Translations under genes and position numbers: made by a program
Origin: Bacteroidetes bacterium HGW-Bacteroidetes-5
Lineage (GTDB): Bacteria > Bacteroidota > Bacteroidia > Bacteroidales > UBA932
DNA length: 64,000 nucleotides
Assembly (NCBI GenBank): GCA_002842515.1
Contig: PHDC01000001.1
Coordinates: forward strand, 186,001-250,000
Reading direction: 5' to 3'
Part shown: positions 42,464 to 51,110 of the stretch, one piece after another
Numbering within the stretch: the first letter of the stretch is position 1
How the letters are laid out: every line of letters begins with the position of its first letter
Notes under the pieces: model-generated
Told to the model about the DNA's origin: nothing
What the model saw: only the letters and a program-made list of their open reading frames with translations
Database searches by the model: none

Positions 42464-44596
42464 TTAGTTGCGAAATATAAGTACATCCTCAAAACAATCA
42501 ACAATCACCGGCTTCTCTTTGATAAGGGCCCCTTTAAGTATTGATTTCGCCAGTTCATTTACCAACTCCTTTTGGAGAACCCTTTTTATTGGTCTTGCGC
42601 CATATGACGGATTATATCCTTTATTGCACAAGTAGTTGAGTGCATAACTGGTAAATTCCAAAGTGATACCCATATTGTCCAGTTTCTCTTTAATTCCGTC
42701 TATCTGCAATTTAAGAATCTCATTCAGATTTTCCATTGTAAGTGGATGGAAGACAATTATATCATCAATACGGTTTAGGAATTCTGGTCGAACCCCTTTT
42801 TTCAGTATCTCAAGAACCTCATCTTTTGTCTTCTCAAGAATCTCCTCTCTGTTACTATCTGTTAACTTGCCAAGGTTCTCCTGAATTAAATCTGAACCTG
42901 CGTTGGATGTCATTATCAGAATTGTGTTTTTGAAATCTGCAGTACGGCCTTTATTATCTGTAAGCCTGCCGTCATCTAAAACCTGCAACAGAACATTAAA
43001 CACATCCGGGTGAGCCTTCTCTATTTCGTCAAGCAAAAGAACAGAGTATGGTTTTCTTCTTACAGCCTCAGTCAGTTGCCCACCCTCTTCATAGCCGATG
43101 TAGCCTGGAGGAGCTCCAACAAGCCTGGAGACAGAGTGTCTCTCCTGATATTCACTCATATCAATTCGGGTTAATAGATTTTCATCATTAAAAAGGTACT
43201 CTGCAAGTGCCTTTGCAAGCTCGGTCTTTCCAACACCGGTTGTACCCAAAAAGAGAAATGAACCTACTGGTCTCTTAGAGTCGTGCAGCCCCGCCCTGCT
43301 CCTTCTAATTGCGTCTGAAACAGCCGAAATAGCTTGATCCTGACCAACAACTCTTTTATGAAGAGCCTCCTCCATTTTTAAAAGCTTCTCCTTCTCACTT
43401 TCAAGCATCCTTTTCACAGGAATACCTGTCCACTTTGCAACAACCTCTGCAATATCTTCCGAATCTACATACTCCTTTATCATTGAGAACTCGCCTCTGC
43501 TTTTATCTTCGTTTAGCTGATTAATCTCCTTCTCTGCAGCGACAATTTGGCCATATCTAATCTCAGCCACCTTTCCGTAGTCGCCCGAAATCTCAGCCTG
43601 ATGGGCTTTAAATTTAAGCTCCTCAATCTCAATCTTTTTTTTCTGAATTGTTTCAATAATACTCTTCTCTCTCTTCCAAAGGTTCATCTTGCTCTCTCTC
43701 TCTTGGGAAAGCTCTGCAAGTTGTTGTGTTAACTCGCCCATTTTTATCTTATCTCCCTCTCTTTTGATTGCTTCACGCTCAATTTCAAGCTGTCTGATTC
43801 TTCTGTTTAGCTCATCTAAAGACTCGGGAACCGAGTTTATCTCCAATCTTAGTTTTGACGCAGCCTCATCTATGAGGTCTATAGCTTTATCCGGTAAAAA
43901 TCTTGAAGTAATATATCTGCTTGATAGGTCCACTGCTGCAATTAGTGCATCATCTTTGATTTGCACTTTATGGTGGTTTTCATATCTCTCCTTTAGCCCT
44001 CTGAGAATTGAGATTGCCTCTGCGGTTGTGGGTTCATCCACCATCACTATCTGAAATCTTCGCTCGAGAGCTTTATCTTTTTCAAAATATTTTTGATACT
44101 CATCCAGAGTTGTAGATCCTACAGCTCTTAGTTCTCCCCGAGCCAGAGCCGGTTTAAGAATATTTGCAGCATCCATTGCCCCGTCGCTCCTACCTACACC
44201 AACCAATGTATGGATCTCGTCTATAAAAAGAATCACCTCTCCCTCGCTCTCTATCACCTCTTTTACTACCCCTTTAAGCCTCTCCTCAAACTCTCCTTTA
44301 TATTTTGCTCCGGCAATCAACGCTCCCATATCCAATGAGTAAATTTTTTTGCTCTTTAGATTCTCCGGAACATCTCCCTGAACAACTCTCTGAGCAATAC
44401 CCTCAGCTATAGCGGTTTTACCGACTCCTGGTTCGCCTACCAGTATCGGATTATTTTTTGTTCGTCTGCTTAATATCTGTAAAACTCGTCTTATCTGCTC
44501 ATCTCTGCCAATTACCGGATCCAATTTTCCGGAATTGGCCATCTCATTAAGATTTATGGCAAAACTATCCAGAGATTGATGTCTGTTATTACTCAT
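42464..44596 (-). CDS. ClpB-type AAA+ disaggregase lacking the N-terminal domain
   Basis: 710 residues with two AAA+ modules: Walker A GEPGVGKT (54-61) and GTTGVGKT (near 454), Walker B LFIDEIH and LLLDEIEKAH, a coiled-coil middle domain (about 240-370, rich in R, E, Q, K) and a D2-small domain. The middle domain identifies ClpB and not ClpA/ClpC. Standard ClpB is about 860 residues; the first 150 (Clp_N double repeat) are missing. An in-frame TAA 12 nt before the ATG shows this is the true start. E. coli makes a similar short ClpB from an internal start. Refolds aggregated proteins with DnaK. Confidence 0.9.
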   Translation of the reverse strand: MSNNRHQSLDSFAINLNEMANSGKLDPVIGRDEQIRRVLQILSRRTKNNPILVGEPGVGKTAIAEGIAQRVVQGDVPENLKSKKIYSLDMGALIAGAKYKGEFEERLKGVVKEVIESEGEVILFIDEIHTLVGVGRSDGAMDAANILKPALARGELRAVGSTTLDEYQKYFEKDKALERRFQIVMVDEPTTAEAISILRGLKERYENHHKVQIKDDALIAAVDLSSRYITSRFLPDKAIDLIDEAASKLRLEINSVPESLDELNRRIRQLEIEREAIKREGDKIKMGELTQQLAELSQERESKMNLWKREKSIIETIQKKKIEIEELKFKAHQAEISGDYGKVAEIRYGQIVAAEKEINQLNEDKSRGEFSMIKEYVDSEDIAEVVAKWTGIPVKRMLESEKEKLLKMEEALHKRVVGQDQAISAVSDAIRRSRAGLHDSKRPVGSFLFLGTTGVGKTELAKALAEYLFNDENLLTRIDMSEYQERHSVSRLVGAPPGYIGYEEGGQLTEAVRRKPYSVLLLDEIEKAHPDVFNVLLQVLDDGRLTDNKGRTADFKNTILIMTSNAGSDLIQENLGKLTDSNREEILEKTKDEVLEILKKGVRPEFLNRIDDIIVFHPLTMENLNEILKLQIDGIKEKLDNMGITLEFTSYALNYLCNKGYNPSYGARPIKRVLQKELVNELAKSILKGALIKEKPVIVDCFEDVLIFRN

Positions 44597-44687
44597 ATTC
44601 CAAAATTATAAATAGTCTAGTTAGTAAATACAACAACTCTGCCATCTGCAAAATTGTGACAAAACGACATTATTTGAAATTGAGTGT

Positions 44688-44695
44688 TACCTTTG
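44688..44695 (+). promoter_or_regulatory. -7 box for queE
   Basis: TACCTTTG, 11 nt before ATG 44707. It would lie inside the coding region if the upstream in-frame start at 44656 were used, so it supports the downstream start. Confidence 0.55.
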
Positions 44696-44706
44696 CAATT
44701 AAAAAA

Positions 44707-45330
44707 ATGATAATACCGGAGTTGAATGACGGAGCTCTGCTTCCGCTTGCAGAGAGCTTCTATACAATACAGGGCGAAGGGTATAATACAGGGAAAGCAG
44801 CATTTTTCATTCGTCTTGGGGGGTGTGATGTTGGCTGCAGCTGGTGTGATGCAAAAGAGACCTGGAACCCGGCTCTTTACCCTCCTACACCTATTGAGAA
44901 AATTGTAGAAGAAGCAGTAAAATACAAAGCAAAATCTATTGTTATAACAGGAGGCGAGCCACTTACATACCCGTTGGACAAACTTTGCAAACTTCTCAAA
45001 AAGGAGAGTATGCAGATATTTCTGGAGACATCCGGATCCTATCCTATAAGTGGCATTTTTGACTGGATATGTCTATCACCTAAAAAAAAGAGGCCCCCTG
45101 TCGGCAATATCCATCTGATAGCATCAGAGCTTAAGGTTATTATTGAAAAGGAGGAGGATCTTCTTTGGGCAGAAGAGAACAGGCTTAAAGCAGCCGAGAG
45201 TACATTGTTCTATCTTCAGCCTGAGTGGAGCAGAAGAGGAGTGATGATTCCGCTGATTGTGGAGTATATTAAAAATAATCCACAGTGGAGTATCTCGTTG
45301 CAAACACATAAATATATGAATATTCCTTAG
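44707..45330 (+). CDS. queE: 7-carboxy-7-deazaguanine synthase QueE
   Basis: 207 residues from ATG 44707, a radical-SAM enzyme of queuosine/preQ0 synthesis. The cluster motif is GGCDVGCSWCD (CxxxCxxC) after ESFYTIQGEGYNTGKAAFFIRL; ITGGEP is the SAM-binding GGEP. The C-terminal WSISLQTHKYMNIP is typical of QueE. An alternative start at 44656 would overlap the probable promoter. Other que genes are not in the window. Confidence 0.94.
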   Translation: MIIPELNDGALLPLAESFYTIQGEGYNTGKAAFFIRLGGCDVGCSWCDAKETWNPALYPPTPIEKIVEEAVKYKAKSIVITGGEPLTYPLDKLCKLLKKESMQIFLETSGSYPISGIFDWICLSPKKKRPPVGNIHLIASELKVIIEKEEDLLWAEENRLKAAESTLFYLQPEWSRRGVMIPLIVEYIKNNPQWSISLQTHKYMNIP

Positions 45331-45401
45331 CAACCGAACCCATACTTTTATTTTTTTGAATAACTTTGAACAAACATAATTTATAAATCAAAATTCAAAC
45401 T

Positions 45402-46595
45402 ATGAAAAAACTTCTTTCAGGAGCAATCCTATTTGCTTTTTTTCTATTAAGCCTTAATGCACAGGAGAAAACAAAGACGAATGGCGGATATCAATTTAAT
45501 GTTGTTAAAGAGCTGCCTGTTACTTCGGTTAAGAATCAGAGCAGAACGAGCACTTGCTGGAGTTTCTCCGCAATATCATTCCTTGAATCTGAACTTATCC
45601 GACTAGGTAAAGGTGAGCACAACCTCTCGGAGATGTTTATCGTCTCAAACGCATATTTTGATAAAGCAGATAAATATATTCGTACCTCAGGAAATATAAA
45701 TTTTGCTCCTGGCAGCTCATTTGGAGATGCTCTCACAATTTGGAAAAGTTACGGGATTGTTCCGGATAATGCAATGCCGGGTTTAAACTATGGCGAAAAT
45801 ATTCATATCCATAACGAAATGGATGCTGCCCTCTCCGGATACATAAATGCACTTTTAAAGAACCCCAACGGAAAATATAGCACCGCGTGGAAGGATGGAT
45901 TTAGAGGAATTCTGGATGCATATTTAGGAAAAGTTCCTCAGAAATTCTCATACAACGGAAAGGAGTACACACCTAAAAGTTTCGCGGCAGAGCTGGGTAT
46001 AGTTCCGGAAGACTATGTATCAATCACATCTTATAATCACCACCCATTTTATGGTGAATTTGCTCTCGAGATACCGGATAACTGGCGTTGGGACCGCTCT
46101 TACAACCTTCCTATAGAAGAATTTATGCAGATTTTTGATTTTGCAATTGAGAAGGGCTTTACAGTGTTGTGGGGCTCTGATGTAAGCGAGAAAGGCTTCA
46201 CCAGAAGAGGAGTCGCTATCGTTCCTGAAACAGAGGTAGCAAATATGTCCGGTTCTGACCAGCAAAGGTGGCTTGGTGTAACTAAAAGTGAGATAGATGC
46301 TAAATTTTCTACTCTTGAGCAGATTGTTCCCGAGAAAGTGATTACACAAAATGACAGACAGATTGCCTTTGATAACGGACAAACAACCGATGACCACGGT
46401 ATGCATATCTATGGAGTTGCAAAAGACCAGAACGGGAATAAATACTATTTGGTAAAGAACTCCTGGGGAGAGACCGGAGATTACAAAGGTATATGGTATG
46501 TATCGGAGACCTTTGTTAAATATAAGACTATGAATATAGTTGTGCACAAAAACTCTATACCGGCAAATATTAAGAGCAAACTTGGAATAAAATAG
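45402..46595 (+). CDS. Secreted C1B (bleomycin hydrolase/PepC-like) cysteine peptidase
   Basis: 397 residues with a signal peptide (about 1-20, SLNA). Catalytic residues are C52 (TSTCWSFS), H332 (DDHGMH) and N353 (KNSWG), with Q46 as the oxyanion residue (VKNQSR). Family C1B enzymes are normally cytoplasmic aminopeptidases; the signal peptide places this one in the periplasm or outside. A paralogue starts 6 nt downstream. Confidence 0.9.
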   Translation: MKKLLSGAILFAFFLLSLNAQEKTKTNGGYQFNVVKELPVTSVKNQSRTSTCWSFSAISFLESELIRLGKGEHNLSEMFIVSNAYFDKADKYIRTSGNINFAPGSSFGDALTIWKSYGIVPDNAMPGLNYGENIHIHNEMDAALSGYINALLKNPNGKYSTAWKDGFRGILDAYLGKVPQKFSYNGKEYTPKSFAAELGIVPEDYVSITSYNHHPFYGEFALEIPDNWRWDRSYNLPIEEFMQIFDFAIEKGFTVLWGSDVSEKGFTRRGVAIVPETEVANMSGSDQQRWLGVTKSEIDAKFSTLEQIVPEKVITQNDRQIAFDNGQTTDDHGMHIYGVAKDQNGNKYYLVKNSWGETGDYKGIWYVSETFVKYKTMNIVVHKNSIPANIKSKLGIK

Positions 46596-46601
46596 AGAGC
46601 T

Positions 46602-47786
46602 ATGAAAAAATTATCAGGAGTATTATCAATCCTGCTGCTTTTTGTGATTACATCACAAAATGTGATGGCACAGGGTTACATTTTTACTGATGTGAAGAGA
46701 AACAGCGCTACCCCTGTCAAAAACCAGGCTAGCAGCGGTACCTGTTGGAGCTATGCTACAGCTGCATTTCTGGAATCAGAACTGCTTAGAACCGGAAAGG
46801 GAGAGTTTGACCTATCTGAGATGTACATTGTAAGGTATAACTATCTCAAAAGAATGGATGACAACTATCTTCGCAGAGGTGAAGGGAATTTGGGACAGGG
46901 AAGTCTGGCTCATATGTTTACCAATGGTGTTGAGGAGTTTGGGATTGTGCCTCAGGAGGTCTATTCCGGAATCAACTATGACTCACCTGTTAATAATCAC
47001 AAAGAGGTAAACAAATTTATCAATGTTATATCTGCAGCTGCCGTTGAACTTAAGCAGAGAAGCCCGGAGTATTATAAACTTGTCAACTCACTTATGGATA
47101 TCTATTTTGGTATAGTTCCAAAAACATTTGTTTATAAGGGTCAGAGTTATACCCCTGCAAGTTTTGCAAAATATCTCGGCCTAAATATGTCTGATTATGT
47201 AGAAATTACAAGCTTTTCTCACATCCCTTTCTACAAAAAATCGGTAATCGAGGTTCCGGACAATTGGGACCACGCCAGCTTCTACAACATTCCTCTCAAT
47301 GAGTTTATCTCTGTAATAGACAATGCCCTGATGAATGGCTATACTGTATGCTGGGATGGAGATGTTAGTGAAAAAGGATTCTCCCACGCTAACGGAGTAG
47401 CAATAAACCCGGATATTCAGGAGACAGCCAATCTATCCGGAGAGGATAGGGCTCGTTTTGAAAAGATGACGCCGGAAGAGAGGTATTCAGATATCTATAA
47501 GTTTCAGAAAATTTATCCTGAAGTAAATGTTAATCAAGAGATTCGTCAGAGAGGATATGAGAGTTTTACAACAACAGACGATCATCTAATGCTGCTTACA
47601 GGTATTGTTAAAGATCAGAACGGCAACAAGTATTATATCACGAAGAACTCCTGGGGTACAGATAGGAACAGATTCGGAGGATACTTAAATATGTCTGAAA
47701 GCTTCGTTAAAGCAAAGAGCATTTCGGTAATGGTTCATAAAGAGTCTATCCCGGCGGATATAAGAAAAAAACTAGGCATACAATAG
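46602..47786 (+). CDS. Secreted C1B cysteine peptidase, second copy
   Basis: 394 residues with a signal peptide (about 1-23, VMAQ). C48 (SGTCWSYA), H328 (DDHLML) and N349 (KNSWG) are intact, with Q42. It is colinear with the first copy along its whole length, and the two are moderately similar, so this is an old tandem duplication. Expected to trim peptides in the periplasm; the two copies may differ in specificity. Confidence 0.9.
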   Translation: MKKLSGVLSILLLFVITSQNVMAQGYIFTDVKRNSATPVKNQASSGTCWSYATAAFLESELLRTGKGEFDLSEMYIVRYNYLKRMDDNYLRRGEGNLGQGSLAHMFTNGVEEFGIVPQEVYSGINYDSPVNNHKEVNKFINVISAAAVELKQRSPEYYKLVNSLMDIYFGIVPKTFVYKGQSYTPASFAKYLGLNMSDYVEITSFSHIPFYKKSVIEVPDNWDHASFYNIPLNEFISVIDNALMNGYTVCWDGDVSEKGFSHANGVAINPDIQETANLSGEDRARFEKMTPEERYSDIYKFQKIYPEVNVNQEIRQRGYESFTTTDDHLMLLTGIVKDQNGNKYYITKNSWGTDRNRFGGYLNMSESFVKAKSISVMVHKESIPADIRKKLGIQ

Positions 47787-47805
47787 ATCAAATAATAGAA
47801 CCATT

Positions 47806-48561
47806 ATGGGTTTAAAGAGACATATCCCGAATACCATTACTTTACTAAATCTTCTTTGTGGTATAGTCGCAGTTATCTTTGCATTGAAAGGGTGGCAACT
47901 TTTTGCCATCTACCTAATTTTAATTGCTGCAGTAATGGATTTTCTGGATGGATTCTCTGCCAGAATGTTAAATGCGTATTCAAATATTGGGAAGGAGCTG
48001 GACTCACTTGCAGATCTTGTCAGTTTCGGTTTGGCTCCCTCAATTTTGATTTACTACAGATTTAGCACATTTCTCTCATACGATAGTTCATCGGGAGCCA
48101 ACTCTTTATGGATTGAGCTTTTATCATTCACACCTCTTGTAATAGCACTATCATCCGCGCTTAGACTTGCTATTTTCAATATTGATACAAGGCAGACAAA
48201 AAATTTTATTGGCGTTCCCACGCCGGCAAATGCAATTCTAATTGCAATGTTTATGCATTTTACTCTTCACAACAGTGATTTTGACGGCATTTATAATAAC
48301 TACTGGTTTTTTCCTCTCGTCTCACTTCTTCTCTCCTACCTTCTGGTTTGCAGTGTACCAATGTTCTCCCTTAAGATTAAAAGCTTTAAATATAAAGAGA
48401 ACAAAAGACTTTTTATCTTTTTGTTAATCTCTGCTATTCTTATGTTTGTGATAATAGTAATTGGTTATCAATGGTCTCTGGCGCTATTCATCCTTTTTGC
48501 CAATTACATTCTATTCAACTCTGTTATTTTTATTTACGAAAAGCTTTTTGTAAAAAGCTAA
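47806..48561 (+). CDS. pssA: CDP-diacylglycerol-serine O-phosphatidyltransferase
   Basis: 251 residues, seven to eight membrane helices, with the CDP-alcohol phosphotransferase motif D-G-x2-A-R-x8-G-x3-D-x3-D in LDGFSARMLNAYSNIGKELD SLAD. Makes phosphatidylserine, the precursor of phosphatidylethanolamine. Start 19 nt after the peptidase stop; its own stop overlaps the convergent nagZ-like gene by 4 nt. Confidence 0.93.
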   Translation: MGLKRHIPNTITLLNLLCGIVAVIFALKGWQLFAIYLILIAAVMDFLDGFSARMLNAYSNIGKELDSLADLVSFGLAPSILIYYRFSTFLSYDSSSGANSLWIELLSFTPLVIALSSALRLAIFNIDTRQTKNFIGVPTPANAILIAMFMHFTLHNSDFDGIYNNYWFFPLVSLLLSYLLVCSVPMFSLKIKSFKYKENKRLFIFLLISAILMFVIIVIGYQWSLALFILFANYILFNSVIFIYEKLFVKS

Positions 48562-51098
48562 TTATCAATTTTGAAAATATCTATCAGACAGTGTCTTAGC
48601 ATATCTCCTGTTTTAAGTGCATTCTGTGTGTTAAGTTGGCTTTCATCACCGTTATTAAGAAAAATCAATGTTAACTCTCTACTTTTATCACTCCAAACAA
48701 TGCCTCCGTTGAGAGTGGATGAGTGGTAGTGAGCAAATATCTCTATCACAGATGCACTCTTGCTCTCAATAACATACTCTCCTGAGTACTCTCCTCCCCT
48801 TTTTACTATAGAGATAAATTTTGCAATATCGTTTGCATTTGAAAAAACCCCCTCTCTTCTGACAGAGGAGTGATTCATTCCAGCTCTATCGTAAAGCTCT
48901 TTTTTAATAAAATCTTCAAACTTCAATTTGGTTTTTTCGACAACAATCTTCTTCAGTATCTCTAAGTTTTCGTATGTGTACTGCGGAAACTCCGGATATT
49001 TATTATCGCTGCTATATCTGTGCATAAGTAGATCTGAAATCAAAACTCTGTTATATGGAGAGCTCTTGTGTAGTTTAATAATAGATCCTGCAAAATCTTC
49101 CAGTGATATTTTGCCTATTGCTTCAAGATGGGTTATTGAGGGCAATATTGATATCAGAGCAGATATTCTGTTTAGATTAACTTCACTGTCAACTCTTAGA
49201 TTTCCATAAGAGCTGTTTACTAATACACTCCCTTTATATAAAACTAAGAGTTGAGCACCATTAAAACGCCTCTCTCTTAAATCTCTCATAACAATTGTGT
49301 CAAGAGATGAGTTTAGTAGTCGACTATCTATCTTCAAATCAAGTGGGACTCCATAACTGATTCTTTTACCACCCTCCAGTTTGATACCGTATCCCATCGG
49401 ATACTCCCCTGCAGGAACCGGAAGCTTTCCGACAGAACCTGTCGCACCAAAAATCAGATGCGCAGCTGCAATATTATTATGAAGAGTATTTGAAAATGCA
49501 ACAATAAGAGATTTGAAATTATTGCTGTTTTTTATGAAAGGGATGGCAAGTGGATTGCCGAAATAGATAAATGTTACCCTTTTATTGAGTGAAAAATCTG
49601 TAATAATCTTCAATTTTCTGTGGTCAAGATTGAAATCCCTCTGTGGTCTTGAGTCTGTGTTATGGAGTGCAATTATAATGTGATCTTTATTGGAAATTCC
49701 ATTTAGAGCTCTTATTAGCTTGTCGTTTGAATAATCTCCTCTAAGTATTGTCGTGTCAATTTCTGTATACAGAGAGAGATATTCTGCCAACTCCTTACCG
49801 TTTTTTTCGCCTCCCATAGAGAGGTAACCTATATGCAAATCTTTAAGCCTTTTAATAGGTAGAGCTCCGTCTTCGTTTCGCAAAAGGGTGAGAGATTGTT
49901 CGGAGATTGCAGATATCAGCGAAGAGTACTGTGGATTGTTAAGATCTTCGTGTAAATTTTCAAATGAAATTGGATCTCTTCCCTGAAGTATTCCCAACTT
50001 CATCTTAGCCGTGAGAATTTTTTTACATCTCATATTTAGACTGTGCATAGAGATCTCACCACTATTAACTGCTCTCTCAAAGATATCAAGTGCAATAGAT
50101 GCCTTCTCGGGCATCAGAATTATATCGCAACCAGCCTTGAAAGCCTCCAGAGGCAGAAGTTCCGGAGCCATATAATTGGCTACCCCCTTCATATTAAGTG
50201 CGTCTGTTATAATTATGCCATTGTACTCAAGATCTCTTCTTAAAAGGTCAGAGATAATTGATTTTGAGATAGAAGATGGTCTCCCGCTGCTATCAAGTGA
50301 GGGTATTTGAAGATGGCCAGCCATAACCATATCCACTCCGGCCTCAATCAATACCCTAAAAGGATGTAACTCCAGGGAATCTATTCTGGCGCGGGGAAAA
50401 GTTAAAAGTGGAAGAGCATTGTGAGAGTCAACCTCAGTATCGCCGTGACCCGGAAAGTGTTTTGCAGAGCCCATAACCCCGGCATCTTTCATACCTCTCA
50501 TATATGCAACACCGTAGTTAGCTACAATTTGAGCATCCTGACCAAAAGAGCGGGTGTTTATCACAGGATTTCTCGGATTATTATTTATGTCAACTGTCGG
50601 TGCAAAGTTGACATCCACTCCAACCCTTCTTGCCTGGGTTCCGATTGCCACACCCATTCTGTAAACCAGGGAGTCAGAGGGGAGGGCTCCCAGTTGCATC
50701 TGCCTTGGAAAAGAGACTATTGAATCAAATCTCATAGCTGCTCCCCACTCGCCATCAATTGTCACTAAAAGTGGAATCTTAGAAAGGCTTTGCAGATAGT
50801 TAATCATTTTAACAGCAGGAGTAAGAGTAGAGTTCATAAGAATTACCCCTCCCACTCTCTCAGTTTTTACCATCTCTATTGCCTCAATCGTGCTTCTGTC
50901 GCTTGTGTCAGACGAGAATGATACAATAAAGAGTTGTGCAATCTTATCTCTGGTAGTCATCCTCTTCAAGAGATCCTCAACAACCCGTGAATCTCTTGAA
51001 TCTGCAGATATATTGTTTTGTGCTAAGGTTACTTTTGTGCTAAAAAGAGATGTAATAAATTGTGCAATAATCAGAAATCTAAACAGGTAAATTTTCAT
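48558..51098 (-). CDS. GH3 beta-N-acetylglucosaminidase (NagZ-type) fused to a degenerate beta-lactamase-like domain
   Basis: 846 residues with a signal peptide (about 1-26). The GH3 domain (about 40-370) has KHFPGHGDTEVDSH (213-226, the NagZ His/Asp loop) and nucleophile D299 (IITDALNMKG). Residues about 390-590 form the GH3 C-terminal alpha/beta sandwich. From about 600 to the end the fold follows serine beta-lactamase/esterases, but the SxxK position reads SALI (near 646), so lysine is missing. It should remove GlcNAc from peptidoglycan or other glycans in the periplasm. It lies 12 nt downstream of the phosphohexomutase gene. Confidence 0.9.
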   Translation of the reverse strand: MKIYLFRFLIIAQFITSLFSTKVTLAQNNISADSRDSRVVEDLLKRMTTRDKIAQLFIVSFSSDTSDRSTIEAIEMVKTERVGGVILMNSTLTPAVKMINYLQSLSKIPLLVTIDGEWGAAMRFDSIVSFPRQMQLGALPSDSLVYRMGVAIGTQARRVGVDVNFAPTVDINNNPRNPVINTRSFGQDAQIVANYGVAYMRGMKDAGVMGSAKHFPGHGDTEVDSHNALPLLTFPRARIDSLELHPFRVLIEAGVDMVMAGHLQIPSLDSSGRPSSISKSIISDLLRRDLEYNGIIITDALNMKGVANYMAPELLPLEAFKAGCDIILMPEKASIALDIFERAVNSGEISMHSLNMRCKKILTAKMKLGILQGRDPISFENLHEDLNNPQYSSLISAISEQSLTLLRNEDGALPIKRLKDLHIGYLSMGGEKNGKELAEYLSLYTEIDTTILRGDYSNDKLIRALNGISNKDHIIIALHNTDSRPQRDFNLDHRKLKIITDFSLNKRVTFIYFGNPLAIPFIKNSNNFKSLIVAFSNTLHNNIAAAHLIFGATGSVGKLPVPAGEYPMGYGIKLEGGKRISYGVPLDLKIDSRLLNSSLDTIVMRDLRERRFNGAQLLVLYKGSVLVNSSYGNLRVDSEVNLNRISALISILPSITHLEAIGKISLEDFAGSIIKLHKSSPYNRVLISDLLMHRYSSDNKYPEFPQYTYENLEILKKIVVEKTKLKFEDFIKKELYDRAGMNHSSVRREGVFSNANDIAKFISIVKRGGEYSGEYVIESKSASVIEIFAHYHSSTLNGGIVWSDKSRELTLIFLNNGDESQLNTQNALKTGDMLRHCLIDIFKIDN

Positions 51099-51110
51099 AA
51101 CTAAACCGGC

